Source: Zanthoxylum bungeanum (taxonomy: Eukaryota > Streptophyta > Magnoliopsida > Sapindales > Rutaceae). From it: DNA of 64,000 nucleotides. The stretch lies in NCBI GenBank assembly GCA_019454045.1, contig SKCR01047753.1:62001-126000 (forward strand). Reading direction: 5' to 3'. A program made the translations under genes and the position numbers. Positions 34,525-47,762 of the stretch are shown here, one piece after another (position 1 is the stretch's first letter; each line of letters begins with the position of its first letter). Below the pieces are notes generated by a model that was not told the origin of the DNA, did no database searches, and saw only the letters and a program-made list of their open reading frames with translations.

Positions 34525-36169
34525 TGTTGGGGTTGGTGCTCAGAGCGCCAATCCGGACCGTATTTATGTCTGATTCATGAATAGGAACATCCTCTTTTTC
34601 CATAATATTACTTTATTAGTGGTTACACCTCTTGTTTTTATATATATATTCGATCTGATTACGATTAGATTGAAACTAAATGTCGTTTAGTGATATGTAT
34701 AAATTAGACAAAAGCCCGATAATATATAATGTAGTACACAGTTACAAAGATAGTTTGTAATTGACATTGGGAAGTGTCACTGCTAAATGTATATTATCAA
34801 ATATAGTTCCTGGTCAAGATTTACTAACACGGGTCGGTTAGTCAAATCCGTTGAGACCAGTACATGTCGTATATCGAGACTTGGTCCGATGGTTTATCCC
34901 AATGAACCATGAGTCTAGGGAGACTCGTATAGACGTGTAGGTGTTTATAATAGATAAACATTGAACGACTCACCGAATATTCTTAATGGATGGTACACCA
35001 ACGTCAATAAAAATCTTCTCGGGTTGAGTAGCATAGTGGTCATTCGACTTGAGATACCACTGTAGATGTATGAGACATCCTTCACACTTAGATGCTAGTC
35101 AAGTCACCGATCTATTTAGATCAGACCTCCGCCTGTTCGTTGGGTGTGGACCGATCCTCAGGATATCCTGTGTGTATCAAGATATGATCCGTCAGTTCTG
35201 TGTACAGAACATAGGTACTCCATATATGATTAGCAGTCTGTTAAATCTGTGGCCACAGTATACTTCAGAAGTAAGTTCCGAGTGTTATTTAGAGATTTCT
35301 AATAGATACGTCGATGGGATAATACCTATAGAGATTTGACGTTTACATCTATATCTCTGGGATTATCCGGATACCTGTGACGAAGGGATTATACGTATGC
35401 AATGACCTCGACCTGTATGATTCAGCTAGTTTATCTGTGGTAGTCATAATTTACGGGTAGGTAAATTATGGACACGAAATTGGATTTTTTGACGGATATA
35501 TCTGAATCTAGAGAGTCTCACTAATGAAATATACTCGTAGAGCACTAGGGCAACTTTTATGTATAATGATGATTATTTATAAATCGTTTAAACGTTAAAC
35601 GAAATATACATGCGAACGGACCGAACCGTCATTTCCTAATTAATGTGTGTTTGTATTTAATATATGATATTATTAAATACACATTAATAAATTGTCAAAT
35701 AAAGGTATTTGACATATATCATTAATATATGTATTTGAGATATTTAAAGTAAATATAATAATATATTTGAGATATTTGTATTTAATTAATTATTTAATTA
35801 TTTAATTTTTAATGATTAATATAATTAAAATATAAATATCTCACCAAATGATAAAGTTAGGAAATGATTATTAGTGTAAATGTTTGACTTTACATTAAAG
35901 GAAAATGTTGTCAAATTGGATTTGACTTCATTGGATATTTATTTTAAATTGTTAAAATTTAAATATCAATTACCTTTAATTTATTGTAAATTTCGACCTA
36001 CACCTAAAATGAATATAAGTGTTATATTTTTTGAGTTGCAATTGTTGACTTACTTTATTTCATTAAAATGTTGATGATTACAAGTGCAAGTTGACAAGTT
36101 GTAAACTTTAAATGAAACCAAAAATATCTAGATATTAATATACCTAAAATTCGGCCTAGGGCTTAAATT

Positions 36170-36190
36170 TGTGAGTATATATTGTTTTGT
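36170..36190 (+). promoter_or_regulatory. Putative LTR TATA box
   Basis: GAGTATATATTGTTTTG lies about 1.65 kb into the LTR, downstream of a conserved AATTCGGCC(T/A)AGG block. The same arrangement occurs at 42981-42990 and near 9814. Its position predicts a long U3 and an R/U5 of about 0.9 kb. This is inferred from sequence only. Confidence 0.45.
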
Positions 36191-36298
36191 TTTCATTTTT
36201 TAGGGTTAGACAAGTTCATTAGATACAAAAGAAACACAAAAGTGGTTGAGAGAAAAGTTTGAAGAAAAGAAGGGAAATCTTGGAAATCTTAAGGTTTT

Positions 36299-36304
36299 GT
36301 AAGT
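36299..36304 (+). other. Candidate conserved 5' splice site in LTR
   Basis: GTAAGT in the context TTTTGTAAGTTTTC, about 120 bp after the TATA-like box. The same hexamer is found at the equivalent place in most A LTRs (near 3269, 9935, 43105 and 58443, and on the minus strand near 23586 and 53611). The 3' LTR at 11026 reads GTAAAT. Confidence 0.4.
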
Positions 36305-37134
36305 TTTCTTTCAAATCTTCCAACATGAAAAATATTTCTAACATGCTTAGCTTCATCTTGTGTTCCTTTGATGTTGTCTCTCTACTTATAGTTTGTGTTT
36401 TAGTTGTTGTGAACTTGAATGAAAGATGTGTGCATGTAAGTAAGCTTGAAATGGTTTCAAAGTGTTACTTTTGATTTTTGGAAAATCAAGTTGTCATTCT
36501 AGAGTTGGTAAGCCACTCCTTGGTGACCTATAATTGTTCTAGAGTTGTTTCAAAGTGGTGAGGCTAGATTGGTGAAGTATTGAATGGATTAAAGTGTTGG
36601 ATTTTAAAGATTTGGTAAAATTGGACAATTTGATGAAATTAAAAAATTAGGGTTCATAACCTTCTCCAAAGTTGGGGCTTTTCATATATGTGATGTATTA
36701 TGGTATGAATATGATGCATGTAAAATTTTAGGTTGATTGGATTTGATCTTGGCTTGTTTTGAACTAAAAGGACCAAATTGTAATTAATTGAAAATTTTGG
36801 GTGGCTCACGGCATTAGACTAAAAATTGGGGATTTGTGTGAAATCTGATTTTGATGCATTAGATGTGTTTAAAAACATTTTAGAAATGATTTAGAATCAT
36901 CCAAATTATATTTGATAATTTTTGGACTAAAATGATCAATTAACAAAGTTTTGGGGCAATTCGGTAATTACCAAGAAATTTGATTTCTTGTGTAATTTTT
37001 CAGAATTTGATAATTAGATAATTAAATAAATAAGTTTATTTAATTGATCCGAGAAAAAGTTTTGAAATCGAAAAATTTTGATTTTCCACTATTCCGCTGC
37101 GTTACCGATATTCCCCCTTAATACCCCAAAAAAA

Positions 37135-37146
37135 TGGTATCAGAGC
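37135..37146 (+). other. Primer-binding site (initiator tRNA-Met type)
   Basis: TGGTATCAGAGC, three A residues after the 5' LTR. Identical sequences occur at 50159-50170 and, on the minus strand, at 22720-22731 and 47750-47761. Confidence 0.93.
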
Positions 37147-40100
37147 AAGTCTGATTCTGGACACCCCGATATGATTAGCCCTTTAAAATCTAATATTTTT
37201 TCTTTACTTTACTTATTGCATGCATATATTTATTTAATTTGATTAAATAAATTAAAAGAATCTTTTATGGAATATCCCCGCTTAATAAGGTTTTAAAGTA
37301 ACTGGTATTTGGAATACTTGTTTCTTGGTTCGCCTTGTCAATACGGTTTATAAATATTTTTTCGTGACTACATCCGAGACCGTGCCTCTGCTGTGAGGGT
37401 GTAGCCGATAGAGATTTATTTATGCCGGATGTATATTAGATACTAGATAAATTCAAGCGAAAGCGAAATCCTGAACGTGCCCTATCTGTCAGGGTTACGC
37501 AAGTAACTTGAGTTTATCATTGACGAGTTTAACCTTGGTACGTGTCCTTGTGGGCCTGCCTTAGCAGTAACAATGAGAAACAACTAGGACTGGAAACCCA
37601 TGAGTCACTAGTGAGTGATTGACAATGAGTTACTACCTGTGAATATACGTAGGCGAGACCGTGCCTCTGCTGCGAGTCGAAATATATTCATGGGGTCCAC
37701 TTCCCATTATGGAATTCGATTTAATTATTGAATTCTCATTTTTTCCGTTGGGGATTACGGTATTACGTAAAATAGTGGGAGGCACTGCAAAGTTTAAAAT
37801 TTCCTTAACTTGGCAGTGTGTATTATTATGGAAATGGCCGCTTGTTTGCTTTCCTTAATCTATATTAGATACAATTAAACTTTTAATTCACAGCACACAT
37901 ATTTTGATATGTTATCTGAATTGACTCTTGGTTGCAGTTATTCTAGAATAGGTTCTAGATAATATTAGACTATGATATTGTTAGATTGGTCTAAACCATT
38001 GGGAACTGTTGTTTCTATTTTCTTCAAAAATCAAGATGGTTAATGACTTAGTTTCTAAGTCATGATAGATAGTCTAGATAGATATCCTTTTTAGGATATA
38101 ATACTTTAGAGAGAATAGTTTCTTATGCAATAAGAATTGACTTGAATTAGTTCATGTCTCGAGATTCTTGATTGTATTAAAAAAGCCCCATTAGGTATTT
38201 GTTTATCTAGTAATGACGTTTCTTAGCTTTAATGACCTATAGAGGCAATGTGTCTGACACAATTTGCTAATCAATTATTTACAATTGTTGTGAATAGTTG
38301 AATGCAAATAGTAAAGCTAAAGAAAGGATATGTGTATAGTTGTGTATAGAAAATATCAATTTTCACAATACTACAACTATAGGTATTGGATACCAGATCT
38401 CTCATCTAGTTATTTAAAAATATTAGTTAACGATTGTTTTGATATTTGATATCGGAACTCGCGACTATTGGATAGTTACTTGTTCTTTATAAACAATTGT
38501 TATATATTTTAAATATAACTATTAGTGTCATTGACATAGAGATAAACATTAAGAAAACTTATTCGGTAAAATAAATAATTTAGAACGGTGCTTTATGAGT
38601 TTAATCACTTAAGCATTAGATGTTTATTCCGTATGGTAAAGGATGGTTTGATACAAGATCATACCACACATCCTTATCCATTTAATGAATATTGTATTCA
38701 GGAAGGTGACTAAAATCTTGTTTAACCAATGATTTGTCATTGGACCACCAGATTCATTAAACTGATACATTAGATGTATGTAGTTTTAATGAATTGTAAT
38801 TGACTGAGGTAGTTTTATTTACTTCGTAACTTAGTTTATGAATTGTCATAACTTAGTTATGTGTTTCTAAAAGAAAACATATTGAACGTCTTGAAATGAT
38901 CAAGAACTTTCAATCTGTTCTGGTGAAACGTAGGTTGAACATTTTTTACTTGTTCAAATACATTCAATCTGAAGTTTTATAAGAACTATATCATTAAAAT
39001 TCATTACATGTCTTTGAACTGTTCAAAGATCTTTGATACGATCAAACATATGAATTTAAAGCAATTAGTTCTAAGGCTATTCATTGAATATGATTCTTAT
39101 TCAATATTATTCTTCCACGATTCCCTCTTGATGGAATTGAGTAGTGGGAGTAATTGAATCTTATATGATTTGATTCGTTTGATATTGAATGTTACCGAAT
39201 TAGTTTCAATACTCTTGGGTTTATGCTCCAGTAACACTAATCCATCTCTTTAATTAATGTTCCATTATTTTCTACAGTTGCATATATGATATGTATAGGT
39301 AGAAAATTAGAATCTTGAAAAGTTTAAGATTTGAATATTTCTTTTATATAATAGTTATATAATGGAAATCACTTACACCTATGGAGTATAAGTAAAAGTT
39401 TATCGTTTATTATGTTTAATAGAATATTGTATTCTATTTGATAGAATATCTTTCCTACGATCCTAAGTAATAAAATTATTTTATTACTTGGTGTGTAACA
39501 TCGGATGTTAACAATTATAGAAAAGACTTGACTAATTGAAGTCAAATGTGAGAATGATAAACTATAATTGGAACTACATAAATAAGATGAAACAACCCTT
39601 ATACATCTTCCGTACAAGTCCAACAGGATAACAGAATCATTCAAGAGTATTTGATACTTAATGGTTCTGTTGTTTTCTTATTAAAAACAATTATCATATA
39701 ACTTATAATGGAAGCGATATTTGATATCGATTCTAGAAGTTCACCATTGAACCATAGATCTAAGATTGTTCATAGCTTACTACGATCAAGTTTTGAACTT
39801 GATTAAGCTTTCATTATGAATTAGTTCATGATATGTGCCAATTGTTTGCGCAGCAAAAGCAGTGTGAGCTTATTAAAGGTTTGACATTTACAATATGACA
39901 ATGAGAAAAGTTATACTCAACAATCTATTGTAGATTCTGAGAAAACTTATCTCTAGTCACACTAATTGAATAATTAAAGATATATTGGTTAATGTTGATA
40001 TTAAACAATACATTTTAGCTAAAGAATGCAAAGTGGCATTTTTTGAATGACTTATTCAGATAAGAGATCAATTGTGATCTCTTTGTTTGAAGAGCTCATT

Positions 40101-41310
40101 CTGGAATGGCCCTAGAGTTTGTGTTCTGCTGAGATCGCAGTTTAGTGTGCTAGCTTATAGAGCCTATTGTAGACTCGGATAAGTCTTCCGGAAATCCATG
40201 TTCTCTAGTTTTGATATCAGTCAGATTGTCTGATTTTATCAAAATATAGAGAGTAAATTTGTGATTGAAGGGTTAGTGGGAGCGTACAAATTACTTTCTA
40301 GTGTTATATATCCTGACAGCATTATCATTATTATAGTAATAATGAGATGTTTGTGAGGTAAAAGATTTACCTAAGTCTTATTTACTCCGTGAAAGCAGTG
40401 GAAGTAGTCTCTGTTATATTTGATATAAAGTTTTATATAAGATATAAAACTAAGAGACTTGTGAGATACTCCTATTATTCGTACATTAGATATGATCTAA
40501 TAAAGGACATAACTAGGCTATCTGTATTACAGTTAGTATAACTGTTGGACAGTTATTGTGTGTCTTATATAAAGTATTCATCTTTCGTAAATGATGATTC
40601 CTTTTTCGAAAGAGATATTGATTAGAATGTCTAATCAATCTTATGTATCATTTGATGATGACATAATAAATACTTTATAATGTGCGATTGTAGGTATCGA
40701 TTTAATCGTAATTGTTACGAGTTATTTTGATATCCTATAGACCATATGATGGATCTAGAAACACGTTCTTTGTGATCTTTGAGATATTAAGAATGAGTTT
40801 CTAATTCATGGAGAATACAGTCTGCAACCAATAGGGTTATATTAGTTTTGAGACTAATTATGACGTTAGACAGTCTACGTCATAAAGAGTCACAAAAGAT
40901 GCAGTGGGAGCGTCACGAAGGATTCTACTATTTAGTGGAATTAGATGCAACTTATGAAGTATTGACTTATGAAGTTGCATAGTGACCTTATAAATTAGAA
41001 GTTTTATATTGTTGTTGTGCTTGCGGTTGTCTTCATAGTATTTTGGATTTGATCCCTAAATACTTGGACAACTCAGTGGTTGTAGCACAATACTGATATA
41101 GCATCAGAGTCATATTAATGTATAATTTAGATTCTACAAAATATGAATGATGCTGACTATAGGAAACAATGGAGTTTGTTTGACAAACTCAATATGTAAA
41201 AGCGGACCTACTTCTTGTTGCCTACCTCTTAAGTGCTAGGTGAGCTTTTGAGAGCCATGAGTATACGATACACATTGAGATGTGTATATGATATTGTGGA
41301 TTGGCACTAG

Positions 41311-41326
41311 AGAAAGTGGGAGAAAT
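41311..41326 (+). other. Polypurine tract of full-length A element
   Basis: AGAAAGTGGGAGAAAT immediately before the 3' LTR start TGTTGGGG. Confidence 0.88.
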
Positions 41327-43939
41327 TGTTGGGGTTGGTGCTCAGAGCGCCAATCCGGAGCGTATTTATGTCTGATTCATGAATACGAACATCCCCTTTT
41401 TCCATAATATTACTTCTTAGTGGTTACACCTCTTGTTTTTATATACGTATTCGATCTGATTATGATTAGATTGAAACTAAATGTGGTTTAGTGATATGTA
41501 TATATTAGACAAAGGCCCGATAATATATAATGTAGTACACAGTTGCAAAGGTAGTTTGTAATTGACATTGGGAAGTGTCACTGCTAAATGTATATTATCA
41601 AACATAGTTCCTGGTCAAGATTTACTAACACGGGTCGGTTAGTCAAATCCGTTGAGACCAGTACATGTCGTATATCGAGACTTGGTCCGATGGTTTATCC
41701 CAATGAACCATGAGTCTAGAGAGACTCGTATAGACGTGTAGATATTTATAATAGATAAACAATGAACGACTCACCGAAGATTCTTAATGAATGGTACACC
41801 AACTTCAATAAGAATCTTCTCGGGTTGAGTAGCATAGTGGTCCTTCGACTTGAGATACTACTGTGGATGTATGAGACATCCTCCACACTTAGATGGCAGT
41901 CACGTCACTGATCTATTTTGATCAAACCTCCACCTGTTCGTTGGGTGTGGACCGATCCTCAGGATATCCTGTGTGTATCAAGATAGGATCCGTCAGTTCT
42001 GTGTACAGAGCATAGGTAGTCCATATATGTTTAGCAGTCTGTTAAATCTATGGCCACAGTATACTTCGGAAGTAAGTTCCGAGTGTTATTTAGAGATTAC
42101 TAATAGATACGTCGACGGGATAATACCTATAGAGATTTGACGTTTACATCTATATCTCTGGGATTATCCGGATACCTGTGACGGAGGGATTATACGTATG
42201 CAATGACCTCGACCTGTATGATTCAGCTAGTTTATCTGTGGTCATCAAAATTTACGGGTGGGTAAATTATGGACATGAAATTAGATTTTGTGACGGATAT
42301 ACCTGAATCTAGAGAGTCTCACTAATGAAATATAATTGTAGAGCACTAGGGCAACTTTTATGAATAATGATGATTATTTATAAATCGTTTAAACGTTAAA
42401 CGAAATATACATGCGAACGGACCGAACCGTCATTTCCTAATTAATGTGTGTTTGTATTTAATATATAATATTATTAAATACACATTAATAAATTGTCAAA
42501 TAAAGGTATTTGACATATATCATTAATATATATATTTGAGATATTTAAAGTAAATATAATACATATATTTGACATATTTGTATTTAATTAATTATTTAAT
42601 TATTAAATTGTTAAATGATTAATATAATTAAAATATAAATATCTCACCAAATGATAAAGTTAGGAAATTATTATTAGTGTAAATGTTTGACTTTACATTA
42701 AAGGAAAATGTTGTCAAATTGAATTTGACTTCCTTGGATATTTATTTTAAATTTTCATAAAATTTAAATATCAATTACCTTTAATTTATTTTAAATTTCG
42801 GCCTACACCTAAAATGAATATAAGTGTTATATTTTTTGAGTTGCAATTGTTGACTTACTTTATTTCATTAAAAAGTTGATGATTACAAGTGCAAGTTGAC
42901 AAGTTGTAAACTTTAAATGAAACCAAAAATATCTAGATATTAATATTACCTCAAATTCGGCCAAGGGCTTAAATTTGTGAGTATATATTGTTTTGTTTTC
43001 ATTTTTTAGGGTTAGACAAGTTCATTAGATACAAAAGAAACACAAAAGTGGTTGAGAGAAAAGTTTGAAGAAAAGAAGGAAAAGCTTGGAAATCTTAAGG
43101 TTTTGTAAGTTTTCTTTCAAATCTTCCAACATGAAAAATATTTCTAACATGCTTAGCTTCATCTTGTGTTGCTTTGATGTTGTCTCTCTACTTATAGTTT
43201 GTGTTTTAGTTGTTGTGAACTTGAATGAAATATGTGTGCATGTAAGTAAGCTTGAAATGGTTTCAAAGCTTTACCTTTGATTTTTGGAAAATCAAGTTGC
43301 CATTCTAGAGTTGGTAAGCCACTCCTTGGTGACCTAGAATTGTTCTAGAGTTTTTTCAAAGTGGTGAGGCTAGATTGGTGAAGTATTGAATGGATTAAAG
43401 TGTTGGATTTTAAAGATTTGGTAAAATTGGACAATTTGATGAAATTGAAAAATTAGGGTTCATAACCTTCTCAAAATTTGGGGATTTTCTTATATGTGAT
43501 GTATTATGGTATGAATATGATGCATGTAAAATTTTAGGTTGATTGGATTTGATCTTGGCATGTTTTGAACTAAAGGGACCAAATTGCAATTAATTGAAAA
43601 TTTTGGGTGGCTCACGGCATTAGACTAAAAATTGGGGATTTGTGTGAAATCTGATTTTGATGCATTAGATGTATTGAAAAACATTTTAGAAATGATTTAG
43701 AATCATCCAAAATTATATTTGATAATTTTTGGACTAAAATGATCAATTAACAAAGTTTTGGGACAATTCGGTAATTACCAAGAAATTTGATTTCTTGTAT
43801 TATTTTTTCAGAATTTGATAATTGGATAATTAAATAAATAAGTTTATTTAATTGATCCAAGAAAAACTTTTAAAATCGGAAAATTTTGATTTTCCTTTAT
43901 TCCGCTGCGTTACCGATATTCCCCCTTAATACCCATACA
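41327..43939 (+). mobile_element. 3' LTR of full-length A element
   Basis: 2,613 bp, TGTTGGGGTTGGTGCTC ... TTAATACCCATACA, followed by TSD AGAAT. A TATA-like box is at 42981-42990 and GTAAGT at 43105-43110. The inverted repeat GAAGATTCTTA/TAAGAATCTTC near 41777-41820 is intact. Confidence 0.93.
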
Positions 43940-43944
43940 AGAAT

Positions 43945-45450
43945 ACCATACTCTTTCAAGTAATCGAGAAACTTATATGTTTAAGTACTATCCATCATGG
44001 TCTGACTGTAATGTTTTAATACTTAGCCGGTGTGTTTTTTATACTCCGTGTCGAAACTCTAAAAGTTTTCTACTTGTGTTTCATAAGATACACATAACCG
44101 TAACGCGATGCCACATCCGTAAAGGTTACGAAGTATTCATATCCACCTCTAGCCTAGCTAGACACAGGTCCACTTACGTCACAATGAACGAGGGCTAACA
44201 GATCGGTGGCACTTGCACTTTTACCTAGTAATAGGTGTTCTAGGCACATTGCCTAATAAACTAGATTCGTAGACATCATTTGAATTAGAATCAAATACGT
44301 CCTAGTATCCACTCTTCGAAAGTGTGGATATATGAGTCTTGTTAATGTGTCCCAGACAACAATGCCACTTGTAAGTCTCAACAGATTTATTAAGTTTGAG
44401 CTTTTGTTTGTCATATAATATGTTTGAGATTCATTTATATTCTAAATATAAATGTTGTTATTCACATCTAATGTGTTTATCTCAATATCATCTTTATAAA
44501 CAAAACACTTAGTGTTTTATAATATAAAGGTATACCCGCAACGGGTTAAACTAGATACAGAGATAATGTTCATAGTCAAACTAGATACATTATACCAGTC
44601 TCTTAATTTAAGTACATGCCCAAAGGGCAGTTCCAAAATTTAGGTTTCTACGACCAAAACAGCGACTTTCGTCATGTTTCTGACTCGCACGTCAATCTCA
44701 CCTGAAGTCAGTATCCTGCTAATCAGCAGATCCCGCACATCAATACATGTATTTATGTACCACATCCAGTATCTAAAATTCAATTTTAAAACCAACATTG
44801 GACATGTTTATAACAAACATACCTGAAGCCGGACCCTTCTCTGTCTTCACTTCCTTCATGTATGCATTGTCCATACAGCAGTCACGCTTCCAGTGACCCC
44901 GTTTGCCACAGTTTAGGCAGACATCTTGGGATATGTCTTTTGTCTTCCTATAAGACTGTGACAATTTTGCCTTTGCCTCTTTTTCATATCCCTAGAACCC
45001 TTCGGCCAAGTCTTGACCTTCTGGGATGTTGAAGTAAGATGCGTATTGTGTTTCCTGCCCTTTTGAAAGCTCTTGCTCTGTCTCATTGAGCATAGCCATT
45101 AACTCTCCAAGAGTTTTCTTTTGCAATCAATACTTTCAAGATCTAAGAATATATCTATGAAGATCCTTCAATTTCAATATCATACTATAAGGATCTAATC
45201 CTTAGTTCTGATGAAGAAATTAAGGAGTCATTGCGGCAAGCATAACGGATTGAGCACTAAAGTTATCATCACCATGTGTCTTCCAAAGCTCATGCTCCAC
45301 TATTTGCTCAACTCCGGGCTCAGGCCCGAGATGTCACTCTATCAAATAAAGTAACTTCTCGGCTTCCAGGACTATCCTGAGGTTCTATTCCCAATTTGAA
45401 AATGGAAGCCGCTTAAAGACATTTTCACCCATGATTATGTTTTAAACGCT
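43945..45450 (-). pseudogene. Copia gag-pol, 5' half: gag, zinc knuckle, protease remnant, integrase (broken)
   Basis: Minus-strand coding remains, continuing from 34524 once the nested A element is removed. Gag is at about 45450-44980, with many stops. The CCHC zinc knuckle CLNCGKRGHWKRDC is at about 44870-44910, inside the open piece 44773-44964. A degraded protease region is at about 44780-44650 (the region that normally carries the catalytic aspartate is not convincing). The integrase core at about 44215-44000 contains ARGGYEYFVTFTDVASRYGY with the expected DFSRYG-type neighbourhood altered. Gag packages RNA and integrase inserts cDNA, but here the frame is destroyed by stops and shifts. 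The lineage cannot be fixed from these pieces. Confidence 0.87.
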
Positions 45451-47749
45451 AATCTTTCAGTTATCTTGATTCCAATAGTCCAACTATTCAATCAACGATT
45501 TCGGGTACAATCGAATATAATGATTACTATAGTCTAACTATATAATCAATTACTATTTGATTGGTTAAATTCAAATATATTTGATTACTATAATCCAATT
45601 ATATAATCAACTATAAATGAAGTAGTTTGAATACAGTCCAACTGTTTAATTAAAACAACAATTGAATATTAGTCCTACTAATATATATAAATTTTTTAAT
45701 GACGAAAAATTGAAATGAGCGTGTATTGGCAAGTATCTAAACGAAATTGCAAATTTAATACTTGTCTCCCACTATTTTTCGGCGAGCCTCTAACCCTCTG
45801 TGGAGTACTCGGGAAACCTAGTTTCCTAGTGGGCTAGGATCCCGTTAAATAATACACAACCTTGACTTTGTCCAACAAATTGTATGAAACTTAACTAGTT
45901 AGATCTCTAAGATCAATTGGATCCCATCCAATTTCTAGATCCAGTAGGTGGACATCCAAGTACGAAACATATATCCAATATATGCCATTATATCCAATAT
46001 ATTCCCTAGCCTTTTTCTTCTGAATCAACTAAGCCTTGTCTTTGGCTCAACAAGCTTAATGAAACCAGTTAAGCGTGACCCATTGACAGTGGGAAAGCTT
46101 CGTAATCGAGGCCGATGAACAAGAAGTGACCTTTACTTTGGGCAACAAATCACAACTTGCCCAAGGTGTACAATATGGAACAAAGCCTTCATGATTCAAA
46201 AACATCCGCGATGGACAAAGGTCTTGACTTTGGCAAAAAAAACCAATGCCAATCTTGGATCTTGAGAGAGAATCACTCAATGGAAGGAAAAACGCTTAAT
46301 ATAAAATGAGGGTTTTTTTTTCGCGATTTGGCAACCAATTTATTATCTTTGATTAGGTCTCATCATACACCCTTAAGCATGCATTCTAAAAGCATAATAA
46401 GGCGCGATTAAAATAATAATGATATTCGGATGGATATATATCAAACTTGTTCCTAGAACAAATCTCTCAATTTCCTCTCTCCCACAAGCACTATTCATAC
46501 TTCTACCCAATTACATAATACTTCTAAAGAAACCTCATTTACATTGAGGGGAATTGGTGAGAAGAGAAATACAATGAGAAAATAGGTAATAGGCTGGACG
46601 CGCAGGTCCAATTTAATAAATTCTAAATTTATTACAACAATTTCCAAAATTACCCTCACCCTTCTAATATCCATCTGATATATATTATTCATACATACAT
46701 CCAAGTATTCACACAAAACATGTTATCAATCAATCTAATCCAATTAATTAATCTTTGATTAATGACCATCCAATGTTCAAACAGCGATTTGATTTGCGCG
46801 AGTCCAACTCGTTTAAGAATAAATACTCAAAGTATGTATTCTTGAATTATATCAAACTACAATTTTAAATTCAATTTAAATTATATTCAATATTAATTCA
46901 TATTTAATTCCAAATTAAATAATTACACTTTCAATAGTGCCTTTTTAGACTTGGATTCCAAGTCCAATCTTAACGGGTCTCAAATGCCCAATTAGCATCC
47001 AATACTATTCAATTAAAGTCCAATGGGCTTTCAATTAATTCTTAAGGCATGGGCTTTGGCAATTATGGGTCAAACCCAAGATGTCAAGGCCCAATTAGGA
47101 ATCACCTAATGCCAAAACTCAATTAGGCCCATTAGGCCCAATTATCATATTTGGACTTTATGGAAATGGTTTTAGGCCCAATTGGATCCAACCAATTATC
47201 ATAAACCAAACTTGGCCCAACCAAGCCCATTAAGCCCAAATACAACAATTAAATTAATTCATCATTCCAAATTACAAATTAATTTAATTCAAGTGTAATT
47301 ACCATAATTAATTAATTAATCTAATGCTTCCAAAACACTAATTAATTCAATTAATCATGCTTTACATTTCCAATTCATGTCCAACACAAATTGAAGCAAA
47401 ATCAATCTACCAACAACATGCTCCATTCACGGCAAAGGCATAAAATTAACATCCAATTTTTTATTTCAATCCAATTAAATCAATATTCAATATTCAATCA
47501 TGCCATTTAACATATCCAATTGTCAAATTTCAAAAAATCACCATGAATTTAACCTAGGGTGCATTCGGCCAAGGCTAAGGAAATTGGGGATTTTGATCTA
47601 ATCAAATTTTCTCAATTCCTAAGATGTACAAATCCAATTCAACATCATAGAAGCTCAACCAAACCATCAATTTAAGAAAATACGTACTCCAAGCATAAAA
47701 TCCCAAATTAAAGTCCATGAACCCTAGAATTCCAAATCAAACTTAGATC
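45451..47749 (-). mobile_element. Copia element 5' leader region, non-coding
   Basis: About 2.3 kb between the first gag remains and the PBS. It is AT-rich, with repeated AATTAATT and GGCCCAATTAG-like blocks around 46930-47250, and no convincing ORF. It is longer than a typical copia leader, so it may contain another decayed insertion, but I find no TSD or ends. Confidence 0.6.
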
Positions 47750-47761
47750 GCTCTGATACCA
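47750..47761 (-). other. Primer-binding site of copia element
   Basis: On the minus strand it reads TGGTATCAGAGC one base after the LTR end ...CACTTACA. It is the same PBS as family A. Confidence 0.92.
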
Positions 47762-47762
47762 T

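Larger units (their letters stand above)
34525..37131 (+). mobile_element. 5' LTR of full-length A element
   Basis: 2,607 bp starting TGTTGGGGTTGGTGCTCAG. The end reads AATACCCCAAAA where the 3' LTR has AATACCCATACA, so the terminal CA is mutated here. TATA-like TATATAT lies at 36176-36182 and GTAAGT at 36299-36304. The conserved hairpin (about 34977-35021) has one change in each arm in this copy. Confidence 0.92.
37132..41326 (+). mobile_element. Internal region of full-length A element, non-coding
   Basis: 4,195 bp without any frame that looks like a retroelement protein. It starts AAA plus the PBS TGGTATCAGAGC and continues AAGTCTGATTCTGGACACC, a stretch kept in all copies. It ends in the PPT AGAAAGTGGGAGAAAT. 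The same sequence order is conserved in the minus-strand copy and in both tandem copies. Confidence 0.92.
34525..43939 (+). mobile_element. Full-length family A (LARD-like) non-coding LTR retrotransposon
   Basis: The most complete A copy: 5' LTR 34525-37131, internal 37132-41326, 3' LTR 41327-43939, with perfect TSD AGAAT (34520-34524 and 43940-43944). The flanks join into a continuous antisense copia integrase sequence, proving the insertion. It has a PBS and a PPT, but no gag, protease, integrase or reverse transcriptase is recognisable in either strand of the 4.2-kb internal region. It should therefore depend on proteins from another element. I count about 13 differences in the first 240 bp of the two LTRs, suggesting an older insertion. 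Confidence 0.93.
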
